A stretch of DNA of 64,000 bases from NCBI GenBank assembly GCA_913774625.1, contig CAJYHL010000036.1, forward strand, positions 1 through 64,000, in the 5' to 3' direction. Both the position numbers and the translations under genes were made by a program. Positions 1 through 9,126 of this stretch are shown here, piece by piece. Every line of letters starts with the position of its first letter. Positions within the stretch are counted from its first letter, which is position 1. This stretch comes from an uncultured Acidovorax sp. (GTDB lineage: Bacteria > Pseudomonadota > Gammaproteobacteria > Burkholderiales > Burkholderiaceae_C). Below the pieces are notes generated by a model, which saw nothing but the letters and a program-made list of their open reading frames with translations, did not search any database and was not told the DNA's origin.

Positions 1-2
1 AG

Positions 3-2264
3 GCCAATGGCGACACCGCCACCCAGGTCAAGCCGGGCGACACGGTGCAGTTCAAGGATGGCCAGAACATCAAGGTCACGCGGACGGGCACGGACATCAC
101 CGTGGCGACGGCCGATGATCTGAAGGCCACCTCGATCACCACGGGCAACGCCAAGCTGGACACCAATGGCCTGGCCATTGCGAACGGCCCGAGCGTGCTG
201 GCTTCCGGCATCGATGCGGGTGACAAGAAGATCACCAACGTCGCCAACGGCGACCTGTCCGCCGCCTCCAAGGATGCGGTCAGCGGCTCGCAGCTGTATT
301 CGACGAACCAGAGCATCGACACGGTCGCTTCCAACACCAGCAAGTATCTGGGGGGCGGCGCGGATGTGAGGAATGGCAAGGCACCCCAGTACTCCGTCGG
401 GGGGGCGACTTACAACACCATCGGCGATGCGTTCTCCGCCATCGAAGGTGGCGCTGGCGGAGTGGTGCAGCGCACGGGCGAAGCCGACGTGACGGTGCTG
501 ACGGCCCGGGGCGGCACGGCGGCCAATCCTGGCAATGCCCAGCGGCTGAGCAATCTGGCAGCCGGTGCGGTGTCCTCGTCCTCCACCGATGCGGTGAACG
601 GTTCGCAGCTGTATGCGGTCGAGCAGAAGGCCGGCGCGGGCTGGAGCATCTCTGCGCAGGGCGGCAACACGACCAATGTGGCGCCGGGCGCTGCGGTGGA
701 TCTGAAGAACAGCGACGGCAATATCGTGGTGCGCAAGAACGGGTCCAGCAACGACGTGACCTTCGATCTGGCCAAGTCGCTGACGCTGGAGAGCCTGACC
801 CTCGGCAATACCTCCATCAACAGCTTCGGTGTGAGGGTCGGCAGCGACGTGGCGCTGGGTAGCACCGGCCTCGTCATCGCCAACGGCCCCAGCGTGACCC
901 GTTCCGGCATGGATGCTGGCGGCACGAGGATTGCCAATGTGGCTGCCGGCTCGGCCGCCACGGATGCTGTCAACGTCGCTCAGCTGCAGGCGGCAGTTTC
1001 CGATCAGCTGCAGGCGGCGGTGTCCGGAATGCGGTCGCACTACTACGGTGCCAATGACGGTGGCCAGCACGGTGGAAACTACAACGGCGAGGGCGCAACG
1101 GGCAGCCAGGCGCTGGCTGCAGGGAGCGGAACCACGGCCTCCGGCGCAGGCGCCTCGGCGGTGGGCTCTGGCGCCTCGGCCTCCGGCGCAGGCGCCGTCG
1201 CTCTGGGCCGCAATGCCAGTGCCAGCGCTGACGGCAGCGTGGCGCTGGGCAACGGCGCCAGCGATGGAGGCCGCGGTGCGGAGCGCTACAGCGGCAGGTA
1301 CTCGGGCGTGCAGAACGACACGGCTGGCACGGTTTCGATCGGCAACGCCAGCGCCGGCCAGACGCGCACGCTGAGCAATGTGGCCGATGCGCGGGAGGCT
1401 ACCGATGCGGTCAATCTGCGCCAGCTCGACGGAGCGGTGCGGCAGGCCAATGCCTATACCGACGACGCGGTTCAACTGGTGAGCCGGCAAGCGGTGCAGA
1501 ACACGACCAACGTGCAGAACTTACGCGACGGCAAGGACGGGTTTTTCCAGGTCAACAACACCGATGGCAAGGCCAAGCCTTCAGCGACCGGCAGCAATGC
1601 CGCCGCCGGCGGAAGCGGTGCGGTGGCCTCGGGTGACCGTAGTCTGGCGCTGGGCACCGATGCGCAGGCGACTGCGAACAACGCCGTGGCGCTGGGAAGC
1701 GGCGCCGTGGCCGACCGGGCCAATAGCGTGTCGGTCGGTGCGGCGGGGCGTGAGCGGCAGGTCACCAATGTGGCGGCGGGTTCGGCCGACACGGATGCGG
1801 TCAACGTGAGCCAGCTCCGGTCGTCGCAGCAGGGAACGGTGCGCTACGACACCAACCCCGATGGCACCAGCAACTACAGCCGGATCACCATGGGCAACGG
1901 CCAGGGGCCGACCACGATCTCCAACGTGGCGCCCGGCGTGGCAGGCACAGATGCCGTCAACGTGGACCAGCTGAACCAGGGCCTGGCCGAGCAGCGTGCC
2001 TATACGGACCGTGCGGTGAACACGGTGCGGCGCGAGGCCAATGCCGGCATCGCCGCGGCGATCGCCACGGCCAACCTGCCGCAGGCGTACGCGCCGGGCA
2101 GGGGGATGACGTCGGCGGCCATCGGGACCTACGGCGGCCAGGCGGCGATCGCGGTCGGCGCCTCGGTGCTCTCGGACAGCGGACGCTGGATCTTCAAGTT
2201 CAGCGGGTCGGCGACCACCCGGGGCAAGGTGGGCGTAGGCGGCGGCGTGGGCTTCGCGTGGTGA
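3..2264 (+). CDS. Trimeric autotransporter adhesin (YadA/Hia-like), 5' truncated
   Basis: This is the C-terminal 753 residues of a surface adhesin; the open frame runs in from the window edge, so the signal peptide and N-terminal head are not seen. Trimeric autotransporters form fibrous stalks on the outer membrane and bind host or surface ligands. Visible family marks are at least six DAVNxxQL-type neck motifs (DAVSGSQL, DAVNGSQL, DAVNVAQL, DAVNLRQL, DAVNVSQL, DAVNVDQL). Two YadA-head repeat patches rich in ALGxxASA and VALGxGA also stand out, around residues 355-405 and 525-575. The last ~75 residues are a YadA anchor barrel, with AAIGTYGGQAAIAVGAS and a final GVGFAW ending in an aromatic residue. 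The next gene, an OmpA/BamE-like lipoprotein, is a common neighbour of such adhesins. Confidence 0.93.
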   Translation, partial: ANGDTATQVKPGDTVQFKDGQNIKVTRTGTDITVATADDLKATSITTGNAKLDTNGLAIANGPSVLASGIDAGDKKITNVANGDLSAASKDAVSGSQLYSTNQSIDTVASNTSKYLGGGADVRNGKAPQYSVGGATYNTIGDAFSAIEGGAGGVVQRTGEADVTVLTARGGTAANPGNAQRLSNLAAGAVSSSSTDAVNGSQLYAVEQKAGAGWSISAQGGNTTNVAPGAAVDLKNSDGNIVVRKNGSSNDVTFDLAKSLTLESLTLGNTSINSFGVRVGSDVALGSTGLVIANGPSVTRSGMDAGGTRIANVAAGSAATDAVNVAQLQAAVSDQLQAAVSGMRSHYYGANDGGQHGGNYNGEGATGSQALAAGSGTTASGAGASAVGSGASASGAGAVALGRNASASADGSVALGNGASDGGRGAERYSGRYSGVQNDTAGTVSIGNASAGQTRTLSNVADAREATDAVNLRQLDGAVRQANAYTDDAVQLVSRQAVQNTTNVQNLRDGKDGFFQVNNTDGKAKPSATGSNAAAGGSGAVASGDRSLALGTDAQATANNAVALGSGAVADRANSVSVGAAGRERQVTNVAAGSADTDAVNVSQLRSSQQGTVRYDTNPDGTSNYSRITMGNGQGPTTISNVAPGVAGTDAVNVDQLNQGLAEQRAYTDRAVNTVRREANAGIAAAIATANLPQAYAPGRGMTSAAIGTYGGQAAIAVGASVLSDSGRWIFKFSGSATTRGKVGVGGGVGFAW

Positions 2265-2331
2265 GGGCCTGACGGCGCCGAGCCGGTGTGATTGCAGCGC
2301 GGACGGAGAGCCGTTCGCGCCTTGGGGTAGG

Positions 2332-2394
2332 GGCGGCTTTTTAGCCGCCGCGGCTCTGCACAGCAATCTGCTGCCCCGCCCCCGCAGGGGGCGG
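2332..2394. other. Two hairpins in the adhesin-lipoprotein gap
   Basis: The 155-base gap after the adhesin holds two perfect inverted repeats. The first has 7-base arms GGCGGCT/AGCCGCC around TTTT (2332-2349). The second has 8-base arms CCGCCCCC/GGGGGCGG around GCA (2376-2394). Neither is followed by a T run, so they are not classical intrinsic terminators. They may be a transcript-stabilising or rho-related structure between the adhesin and the downstream gene. Confidence 0.4.
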
Positions 2395-2419
2395 CCATCC
2401 AGGATCAAAGGAATTCATC

Positions 2420-3334
2420 ATGAAAGAACAGAACAGGTTCATGCCGCGCGCCGCCAAGGCCGTGGCCGTTACCACCACGGCCTTGCTGCTCGCGGCTTGC
2501 GGCACCCTGAGCCAGGGCATCAGCCAGGATGGCGCTCAGGCGCAGCAATTGGTATGGCCGACGCCGCAGGACACCAACGGGCTTCATTCTCAGGGGACCT
2601 ATCCGACGCCGGAGGCCATCGCCTTGATCCGCCCAGGCATGAACAAGTCGCAGCTGCAGGCGCTGATCGGTCCGCCGCACTTCGGCGAAGCCTATGGGAC
2701 GCGGGAATGGGACTATCTCTTCCACCTGCGTATGCCTGGACAGAAGGACTTCGTGGTCTGCCAGCTGAAGTTGCTGTATGGCGAGGATGGCACGGTGGGC
2801 AGCCAGTACTGGCGGCCGGCCGGCTGCGCGCCGCAGGAGCGCGCTGAACCGGTGGCGGCCGCCCCTGCAGCGCCTCCGGCGCCAGAGCCTTTACCTGCAG
2901 TGACCAAAGCGCCGGCCGCGCCCGCCGAACCGGAGCGCCGCGCGCTGCGCGCCAGCGCGCTGTTCCGCTTCAACGGTTCCTCCGTGGCGGAGATCCAGCC
3001 TGAAGGCCGGCGCGAGCTGCAGGCGCTGTCGGCGCTGCTGCTGGACCCGCAGCGCCGCCTGGCGTCGGTACGGGTGCTGGCCTATACCGACCGGCTGGGT
3101 GCCGCAGCCTACAACCAGGCACTGTCGCAGCAGCGGGCTGCCAGCGTCGCCGAATACCTGCGCCAGCGCGGAGTGGACCCGGCGCGGATCGCCGCGGTCG
3201 GCCTGGGCGCCAGCGACCCGGTCAGCGTGGGTTGCGAGAAGAAAGCGAAGGCGTCGCGCCAGGCGCTGATCGACTGCCTGGCGCCTGACCGGCGCGTGGT
3301 GTTCGAGATCCGCTGGCAGCCGGCGCCAGTGTGA
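2420..3334 (+). CDS. OmpA-family lipoprotein with BamE/SmpA-like N-terminal domain
   Basis: This is a probable outer-membrane lipoprotein that holds peptidoglycan through an OmpA C-terminal domain. A signal peptide ends in the lipobox LLAAC (Cys27). Residues ~70-130 resemble the BamE/SmpA fold, with IRPGMNKSQLQALIGPP followed by the TREWDY pattern. A Pro/Ala linker follows (~145-175). Residues ~180-300 are an OmpA domain, with the F-x-F-x-x-x-S start, VLAYTDRLG, NQALSQQRAASVAEYL and GLGASDP motifs. The start is supported by AAGGA ten bases upstream. It lies 155 bases behind the trimeric adhesin and is probably co-expressed with it; a role in assembling or anchoring the adhesin is an inference. 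Confidence 0.85.
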   Translation: MKEQNRFMPRAAKAVAVTTTALLLAACGTLSQGISQDGAQAQQLVWPTPQDTNGLHSQGTYPTPEAIALIRPGMNKSQLQALIGPPHFGEAYGTREWDYLFHLRMPGQKDFVVCQLKLLYGEDGTVGSQYWRPAGCAPQERAEPVAAAPAAPPAPEPLPAVTKAPAAPAEPERRALRASALFRFNGSSVAEIQPEGRRELQALSALLLDPQRRLASVRVLAYTDRLGAAAYNQALSQQRAASVAEYLRQRGVDPARIAAVGLGASDPVSVGCEKKAKASRQALIDCLAPDRRVVFEIRWQPAPV

Positions 3335-3370
3335 TGGCGGGGGCGCTGCGCGCTCCCGCCCGTATTCCTG

Positions 3371-4102
3371 ATGACAACGATGAAGAACGAAAGCGAAGCA
3401 ATGCAATATTCCCATTCTTTTCCGACCGCCCCAGGCTCCCGCCAGCAGCGCCACAGCCCCTGGTGGCTGGTTGCCTCTGTGCTGCTGCTGCTGGTGCTGG
3501 TGCTGGTGCTGGTGCTGGCAGATGCCGGCCCGGCGCTGGCCCAGAACCGGCCAGCGGAAGTACCCGCCGCGGCAAGGCAGGGCGCTGTCGCTGCCACGCC
3601 CGGGGCCGCTGTTGAGGCGGCCGCTGCGGCGGGGGCCAGCACCGAGCGCTTCCAGGAGTGGCTCATCAGCTGCGAAGGGCCCGCCAATGGCCGCTATTGC
3701 ATGCTGACACAGGAGCTGCGCCGCCGCGAGGACAACCGCCGGCTGGTGCTGCTCGAGGTCAAGCCCGAGAGCATGGACAGCGCGCTCGCTGGGCTGACGC
3801 TGCCCTTGGGGCTCGATCTGCGCGCGGGGTTGGCGCTGCAGATCGACGATGGCCCTGCGGTGCAGGGCGTGCCCTATCGCACCTGCCTGCAGCAAGGATG
3901 CCAGGTGTCTATGCGTTTCGATCAGGGGACGCTGGAAGGCATTCGCACGGGCAAGCTGCTCAAAGTGCGTGTGGGTGTGGCGTCGGGCGGCGTGGCGGAC
4001 TTCCAGCTGCCGCTGGCCGGCTTCGCCCAGGCCTACGCGCGCATGGTGGCCTTGGGGACTACGGCCCCGGCGAACCCCGCCAAGCCTGGCAGGCGCCCCT
4101 GA
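3371..4102 (+). CDS. IalB-like (invasion-associated locus B) secreted protein
   Basis: This is a predicted periplasmic or secreted protein of the IalB family, whose biochemical role is poorly known. The N-terminus has a long hydrophobic signal (WWLVASVLLLLVLVLVLVL, then ALAQ). A low-complexity Ala/Pro stretch follows, then the IalB-type core from ~residue 95: ERFQEWLISCEG, a second Cys in RYCMLTQEL, and a YRTCLQQGCQVSMRFD element with two more Cys. The four Cys fit the disulfide pattern of the family. The signal core is encoded by a run of CTG/GTG repeats. Three in-frame ATGs (3371, 3380, 3401) are possible starts and none has a clear ribosome binding site. It sits 36 bases after the OmpA-like gene. 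Confidence 0.72.
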   Translation: MTTMKNESEAMQYSHSFPTAPGSRQQRHSPWWLVASVLLLLVLVLVLVLADAGPALAQNRPAEVPAAARQGAVAATPGAAVEAAAAAGASTERFQEWLISCEGPANGRYCMLTQELRRREDNRRLVLLEVKPESMDSALAGLTLPLGLDLRAGLALQIDDGPAVQGVPYRTCLQQGCQVSMRFDQGTLEGIRTGKLLKVRVGVASGGVADFQLPLAGFAQAYARMVALGTTAPANPAKPGRRP

Positions 4103-4165
4103 CGTGGCTTGTCCCCGATCCGCATTCCCAGCCTCCTGCGCGGGGCATGACATTCAAGGAGAAGC

Positions 4166-4918
4166 ATGATGGTGTTGAGCAAACGTATGGGGGCCGAGTG
4201 CCTGGGCACGTTCTGGCTGGTGCTGGGAGGCTGCGGCAGCGCCTTGCTGGCGGTGCATACCGGCGGCGCGGGCAATGCGGCAGGCCTCGGATTGCTGGGC
4301 GTGTCGCTGGCCTTCGGCCTGGCCTTGCTGACCGGCATCTGCGCCTTCGGTCCGATCTCGGGCGGGCATTTCAACCCCGCGGTGACGCTGGGCCTGTGGG
4401 CCGGCGGGCGTTTCGACGCGCGCGACGTGCTGCCCTATTGGCTGGCGCAGGTGGTCGGCGGCCTGCTGGCAGGGGGCCTGCTGGCGTATTTCGTCGACTT
4501 GCCGCAGCCGCTGGCATGGCTGACCGGTAGCGGCGGGCCGCAGCAGGCCCTGTCTCCGATGCAGGCCGGGGCCTTCGCCAGCAATGGCTACGGCACATGG
4601 TCGCCGGACGGCTATCCGATGGGCACGGCCTTCCTGTGCGAGGCCTTGATGACCGCGATGTTCGTGATCGTCATCATGGGGGCGACGCATTGGAGTGCGC
4701 CGGCCGCCATGGCGCCGGTGTCGATCGGCCTGACGTTGACGCTGATCCATATAGTCAGCATTCCCATCACCAACACCTCGGTGAATCCGGCGCGTTCCAC
4801 AGGGGTGGCGCTGTTCGCCGGCAGCGCGGCCGTGCAGCAGTTGTGGCTGTTCTGGCTCGCGCCGCTGACCGGCGCGCTGGGCGGCGGTCTGCTGTATCGC
4901 TGGCTGGAAGAGCGTTGA
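4166..4918 (+). CDS. aqpZ: Aquaporin Z, water channel
   Basis: This is an inner-membrane water channel of the MIP family. Its 250 residues match the usual AqpZ length of ~230-250 with six membrane helices. The two half-helix signatures are present: HFNPAVTLG near residue 70 and [10 protein letters not shown] near residue 200. The His in [19 protein letters not shown] and the Arg after the second NPA form the narrow, water-selective filter typical of AqpZ rather than glycerol channels. AAGGAG lies seven bases before the first of two adjacent ATGs (4166 and 4169), so either could initiate. The downstream gene is convergent. The 152 bases between them show no strong terminator. Confidence 0.95.
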   Translation: MMVLSKRMGAECLGTFWLVLGGCGSALLAVHTGGAGNAAGLGLLGVSLAFGLALLTGICAFGPISGGHFNPAVTLGLWAGGRFDARDVLPYWLAQVVGGLLAGGLLAYFVDLPQPLAWLTGSGGPQQALSPMQAGAFASNGYGTWSPDGYPMGTAFLCEALMTAMFVIVIMGATHWSAPAAMAPVSIGLTLTLIHIVSIPITNTSVNPARSTGVALFAGSAAVQQLWLFWLAPLTGALGGGLLYRWLEER

Positions 4919-5070
4919 GAGGCTGCCGCTGTCTCTGCGTCCAGGGCAGGGGGCCGGGGCCGCTGCACCGTCAGGCAGGGCCGGCTCCCTGGCGGTGCCC
5001 CCGTGTTTGCCGGCCTCGCCTGCGATGGAGCATGGCTGGCCACGCCCAGGGTGTGCCGCTCATCAGCGCT

Positions 5071-5697
5071 TCAGCGCAATTGGCCGGAGGTGGGCGCATC
5101 GCCGGCCGCCGCGGCGGAACTGTTCTTGGCGGCATGCCCGGCATGTTCGTCCGCGGGCGGCGCGGCGCTGCCCTCGCGCTTGCCGCCAGGGCCAGGGTAG
5201 TGCTGGAACACGCGGGTGCTGCCGTCGCGCGCCACCAGCAGCACGTCGAAGGCGTCGCGCCGGCCGCCGTAGATCGCGCCGTCCATGCCGGGCGCGCCCA
5301 CCGGCATGCCGGGCACGGCCAGGCCCAGGGCCTGGGGCTGCTCGCGCAGCAGGCGCCGCACGTCGGTGGCGGGCACATGGCCTTCGATGACGTAGCCGCC
5401 CACCAGTGCGGTGTGGCAGGAGCCCAGCCGGGCCGGCAGGCCCAGGCGCTGGCGGATGGCCGCGTTGCCCATGTCGTGGACGCCGACGTTGAAGCCCGCA
5501 GTCTGCATGTGCGCCACCCAGTCCTTGCAGCAGCCGCAGTTCGGGTCTTTCCAGACCTCCATGTCGGCCGGCACCGGGATGGCGGATGAGGTGGTGATTG
5601 GGGCTGCGGCACGGGCCAGCGCGGGCAGGGCGCCGAGGGTGGCTGCGGCCAGCGCGCCTTGCAGCCAGTGGCGGCGGGGAAGGGGCCGGTGGTTCAT
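5071..5697 (-). CDS. DUF411 protein, probable exported copper-binding protein
   Basis: This is a 208-residue exported protein of the DUF411 family, found next to copper resistance genes and thought to bind or traffic metal. The N-terminus has a twin-arginine-like signal (PRRHWLQG, then a hydrophobic Ala/Leu stretch to ALARA). The family core is VWKDPNCGCCKDWVAHM with Cys54, Cys56 and Cys57, followed by GFNVGVHD, a conserved CHTALVGGY and EGHVPA. The C-terminal tail has a short HAGHA metal-type motif. I chose the ATG at 5697 because it places the signal peptide at the N-terminus; an upstream ATG at 5778 would add 27 residues just after the oxidase stop. It is the last gene of the minus-strand copper cluster. 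Confidence 0.82.
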   Translation of the reverse strand: MNHRPLPRRHWLQGALAAATLGALPALARAAAPITTSSAIPVPADMEVWKDPNCGCCKDWVAHMQTAGFNVGVHDMGNAAIRQRLGLPARLGSCHTALVGGYVIEGHVPATDVRRLLREQPQALGLAVPGMPVGAPGMDGAIYGGRRDAFDVLLVARDGSTRVFQHYPGPGGKREGSAAPPADEHAGHAAKNSSAAAAGDAPTSGQLR

Positions 5698-5781
5698 GGT
5701 GGGCAGTGTGCTTGATGGAGTTGGCGGGGTGGCTGCAGACCCCTTTTGGCCAGGGCCTGCAGTGGTGGTGTCGATCATCGG

Positions 5782-7179
5782 TCAGTGGCCGGAATGCCCT
5801 GCGCCCGGCTTGCGCACGCGCGGCGCGCCTTTGCCCGCGCTGGGCGGCGGCAGGCTGGTGGGCCGCTGCGCCGCGGGCAGCGCAGCGGGCTCGCCGGTCC
5901 ATTCCCAGGCGCGGGTGCCGGGCGGCTGGACGTAGTCGCCGGGGTCGCGGAAGTCGCCGCGCGCCAGGCCCTCGCGTACCTTCAGCACGCTGAACATGCC
6001 GCCCATCTCCAGCGGGCCGAAGGGGCCTCTGCCGGCCATCATGGGCAGGGTGTTGTCCGGCAGGGGCATGTCCATCGCTCCCATGTCGCCCATGCCGGTG
6101 CTGCCCATGGCCATGTAGTCGGGCACGATGCGGCGGATCTTCTCCACCAGGTCGGCCTGCTGCACGCCGATCATGGTCGGCACGGCGTGGCCCATGGGAC
6201 CCATGGTGTGGTGGCTCTTGTGGCAGTGGACGGCCCAGTCGCCGGGCTCGTCGGCGATGAATTCGATCTGCCGCATCTGGCCCACGGCCACGTCGGTGGT
6301 CACCTCGGGCCAGCGGGCTCCTTTCGGCACGGAGCCGCCGTCGGTGCCGGTCACCTCGAATTCGTGGCCGTGGACATGGATGGGGTGGTTGGTCATGGTC
6401 AGGTTGCCCATGCGCAGCCGCACCCGGTCGCCGCGCCGCGCGACGAAGGGGTCGATGCCGGGGAAGACGCGGCTGTTCCAGGCCCAGATGTTGAAGTCGG
6501 TCATCTCGTTCACGCGCGGCGTGCGGGTGCCGGGATCGACGGCGAAGGCGTTCAGCAAAAAGGCGTAGTCGCGGTCCACCGTGGCGATCTGGGGATGCGC
6601 ACCCAGGGGGTGGGTGATCCACAGGCCCATCAGGCCCATGGCCATCTGCAGCATCTCGTCGGCATGCGGGTGGTACATGAAGGTGCCGGCCCGGCGCGCG
6701 GTGAATTCATAGACGAAGGTCTTGCCCGGCGCGATGGCGGGCTGGTTCAGGCCCGAGACGCCATCCATGCCGTTGGGCAGGCGCTGGCCGTGCCAGTGCA
6801 CGCTGGTGGGTTCAGGCAGCCGGTTGGTGACGAAGAGGCGCACCCGGTCGCCTTCGACCACCTCGATGGTGGGGCCCGGGCTCTGGCCGTTGTAGCCCCA
6901 GAGGTTGACCACGAAGCCGGGCGCGAATTCGCGCACCACGGGCTCGGCGACCAGGTGGAATTCCTTGACCCCGGCGTTCATGCGCCAGGGCAGGCTCCAG
7001 CCGTTGAGGGTGACGACCGGCTGGAACGGCCGGCCGCTGGGCGGCGGCGGGGGCACGGCGGTGCCGGTGCCGTCCTGCAGGGCGATCTCGGGCAGCGCGG
7101 CCAGGGCGCTGCGGCCCACGGCGGCGCCGGCCACGGCCGTGGCGGCGCCGGTGGCTGCGAAGAAGTTGCGGCGGTTCAT
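5782..7179 (-). CDS. Multicopper oxidase, Tat-exported (CopA/CueO-like)
   Basis: This is a 465-residue periplasmic oxidase likely to oxidise Cu(I) or an organic substrate with reduction of O2 to water. A Tat signal (NRRNFFAATGAA) starts the protein. All copper ligand motifs are visible in order: HWHG (128-131), HPH in MYHPHADE (170-172), HVHGHEF, and HCHKSHHTMGPM, the HCHxxxHxxxxM pattern that holds type 1 and type 3 copper. A Met/Gly-rich tail (MAMGSTGMGDMGAMDMPL) follows and may bind extra copper. The ATG at 7179 lies one base after the TolC-like stop, so the genes are coupled. The open frame extends further upstream but that part is a shadow of the TolC gene. Confidence 0.92.
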   Translation of the reverse strand: MNRRNFFAATGAATAVAGAAVGRSALAALPEIALQDGTGTAVPPPPPSGRPFQPVVTLNGWSLPWRMNAGVKEFHLVAEPVVREFAPGFVVNLWGYNGQSPGPTIEVVEGDRVRLFVTNRLPEPTSVHWHGQRLPNGMDGVSGLNQPAIAPGKTFVYEFTARRAGTFMYHPHADEMLQMAMGLMGLWITHPLGAHPQIATVDRDYAFLLNAFAVDPGTRTPRVNEMTDFNIWAWNSRVFPGIDPFVARRGDRVRLRMGNLTMTNHPIHVHGHEFEVTGTDGGSVPKGARWPEVTTDVAVGQMRQIEFIADEPGDWAVHCHKSHHTMGPMGHAVPTMIGVQQADLVEKIRRIVPDYMAMGSTGMGDMGAMDMPLPDNTLPMMAGRGPFGPLEMGGMFSVLKVREGLARGDFRDPGDYVQPPGTRAWEWTGEPAALPAAQRPTSLPPPSAGKGAPRVRKPGAGHSGH

Positions 7180-7180
7180 G

Positions 7181-8629
7181 TCAATGGCCTGCGGTGGAGG
7201 TGGAAGAGGGGAGAAGCGATGCCGTGGCAGAGCCGGGCATGGGGCCGGGCGGGCCGGCGGTGATGGCGAGCTGCAGGTCCGTATCGGCCAGCCAGAAGTC
7301 GCGCTGCGCCTGGGTGGCCTGGGCCACGGCGGCAGTGCTGGCGCGGGCTTCGGCCAGCAGGTCCCACACGCTGGCGAGCATGCCGTTGTAGCGCAGCAGG
7401 GTTTCATCCTGGATGGCACGGCGCAGCGGCACCACGGCATCGGCCTGCTGGCGGGCCAGGTCCCAGGCGGTGCGGTAGGCCAGCCAGCGGGTGCGGACCT
7501 CGCTGCGCGCGGCCAGGGCGGTGTGCTGCAGCTCGGCGGCGCTTTGCTGCGTGAGGGCCCGTGCCCGGGCGCTGGCGGCGCCGCCCCAGTCGAAGAGCGG
7601 CAGGGGCAGCGCCAGCTCCCAGCCGCGCTGCACGTCGCTGCGGGCCGCGGCATCGCGGCCGGTGGTGGTGTTGCGCTGGTAGCGCAGGCCGATCTCGCCG
7701 AACACGCTGGCGATGCCGCTCGTGCCCTGCCGGTCGGCCGTGCGCTCCAGCGCCAGGCGCGCGGCCTGCACGTCGAGCCGCTCGCGCAGCGCGCGCGTCT
7801 CGATGCCGTCCGCAGGCAGAGGCTGGGCGGGCAGGTCGGGCAAGCGATCGGGCAGGGTGAACTGCGCCGCGGCGCCCCAGAGGCCCAGGGCGCTGGCCAG
7901 CTCCTCGCGTGCCGCGCCGGCCGCCAGCCGGGCCTGGGCCAGCTGTGCGGCGCTGGCGGCCAGCGCGGCCTGCTCGCGCGCCTGCTGCAGGCGGCTCCAG
8001 TGGCCCACATGCGCCATGCGGCGGGCCAGCTCGGCACCGGCCTCGGCCGCTTCATGCATGCGCTCGTGCGCGGCCAGCACCTGCTGCGCGGCCACGGCGG
8101 CGATCCAGGCGCGGCGCGCATCGGTGGCACGGCGGGCCACCTCCTGCGCCGCGCCCAGCGTGGCCTGCTGCAGGGCCTGCTCCTGCCAGCGGCTGCGCCA
8201 GGGCAGGGTGACCAGGTCGATCAGGCCGAAGGAGAGGCTGCGCTCGATCTCGCGCTCACGGCCGTTCACCAGCCGGCCCAGGCCCAGCGTGGGGTTGGGT
8301 AGCGTGAGGGCGCGCACGCGGTCGGCGTCCTGCACGCCCAGCTGCGCCAGCCGCGCCTGCAGGCCCGGGTGGTTGAGCAGGGCGATGCGCACGGCGGCGT
8401 CGGCTGTGAGCGGCTCGGCCAGCCAGCGTTGGATGGCGGCCTGCGCCTCGGCCTGGGCGGCCGCATCCGCTGCGAGCAGCGCAGGCGCATCGACCCCGGC
8501 CGTGCGGCCTTGCGCGAGCGCCTGCACCTCGGATCGCAGGCCGTCGGGCGATACGCTGGCGCAGCCGGCCAGCAGCGTGGCCGACACGGCCAGCGCGGCT
8601 GTGCGGGAGCGGTGGGTGCGGGGCTTCAT
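7181..8629 (-). CDS. TolC-family outer membrane lipoprotein
   Basis: This is a 482-residue outer-membrane efflux lipoprotein, of the kind that forms the exit duct in RND or related export systems. The lipobox LLAGC places the acylated Cys at residue 23. The body consists of two Ala/Arg/Gln-rich coiled-coil repeats, with LPNPTLGLG in the first and LPLPLFDWGGAASARARALTQQSAAEL in the second, as in OEP-family proteins. No inner-membrane pump or adaptor gene is present beside it, so its partner must be elsewhere or it works alone with the oxidase. Its ATG overlaps the stop of the preceding His-rich gene (ATGA), and its stop lies one base from the oxidase start, so the three form a tight operon. 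Confidence 0.88.
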   Translation of the reverse strand: MKPRTHRSRTAALAVSATLLAGCASVSPDGLRSEVQALAQGRTAGVDAPALLAADAAAQAEAQAAIQRWLAEPLTADAAVRIALLNHPGLQARLAQLGVQDADRVRALTLPNPTLGLGRLVNGREREIERSLSFGLIDLVTLPWRSRWQEQALQQATLGAAQEVARRATDARRAWIAAVAAQQVLAAHERMHEAAEAGAELARRMAHVGHWSRLQQAREQAALAASAAQLAQARLAAGAAREELASALGLWGAAAQFTLPDRLPDLPAQPLPADGIETRALRERLDVQAARLALERTADRQGTSGIASVFGEIGLRYQRNTTTGRDAAARSDVQRGWELALPLPLFDWGGAASARARALTQQSAAELQHTALAARSEVRTRWLAYRTAWDLARQQADAVVPLRRAIQDETLLRYNGMLASVWDLLAEARASTAAVAQATQAQRDFWLADTDLQLAITAGPPGPMPGSATASLLPSSTSTAGH

Positions 8630-8976
8630 GGCCGGGCCTCCGCGCCATGGCCGTGGTGCATGCCGTGGTGGTGGCTGTGTTCGCCGGGCGCGGCAGCGGC
8701 TCCGGCAGGGCTTGCATGGCTGCCGTGGCTGTCGTGGCTGTCATGGCTTTCAGGGCCCGAAATGCCCGGCGCCACGGCCTGGTTGGCGGCGCGCCAGTCG
8801 GCAGGGGCGGCATCCAGCCCTGCCTCCAGGTGGGGCGGGTTTGGCAGAGCCAGCGGGGCTGTAGGTGCTGCCGGGTCGGCTGCCGGCGCCGAGGCGATGG
8901 ACTGAGCCATCAGCGGCGAAACGGCCAGCGAAAGAAGGACGACGAGGATGGGAACGGAACGTGGCGGGGCACGCAT
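8626..8976 (-). CDS. Small His-rich exported protein in copper cluster
   Basis: This is a 116-residue protein of unrecognised family. It has a signal peptide (VPILVVLLSLAVSPLMAQS) and an Ala/Pro-rich middle. The C-terminus is unusually rich in His, with ESHDSHDSHGSHA and then HSHHHGMHHGHG, as in metal-buffering proteins. The position as first gene of the coupled unit with a TolC-like lipoprotein and a multicopper oxidase suggests periplasmic copper binding; this is inference. AGGAG lies six bases before the ATG at 8976. A second ATG two codons upstream (8982) abuts the same AGGAG and is less likely. Confidence 0.68.
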   Translation of the reverse strand: MRAPPRSVPILVVLLSLAVSPLMAQSIASAPAADPAAPTAPLALPNPPHLEAGLDAAPADWRAANQAVAPGISGPESHDSHDSHGSHASPAGAAAAPGEHSHHHGMHHGHGAEARP

Positions 8977-9126
8977 GGGCATCTCCTGAAGCGATGGGCA
9001 AGGCGCGAGGGCGTGCGCGAGGCACCCGCATCCGCCGGCCGGGCCGCGGAAGGGGCCATCGCGCGGACGCGCCCGCATGGACAGGCGGGTAGGGCAGGCG
9101 CTATGGCAGCGCCCGGCGCGTCGGCT

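Noticed and set aside
3480-3525. CTG/GTG repeat in the IalB-like gene as a phase-variation tract
   Set aside because: The unit is a multiple of three and codes for the Leu/Val core of the signal peptide, so slippage would not switch the gene off.
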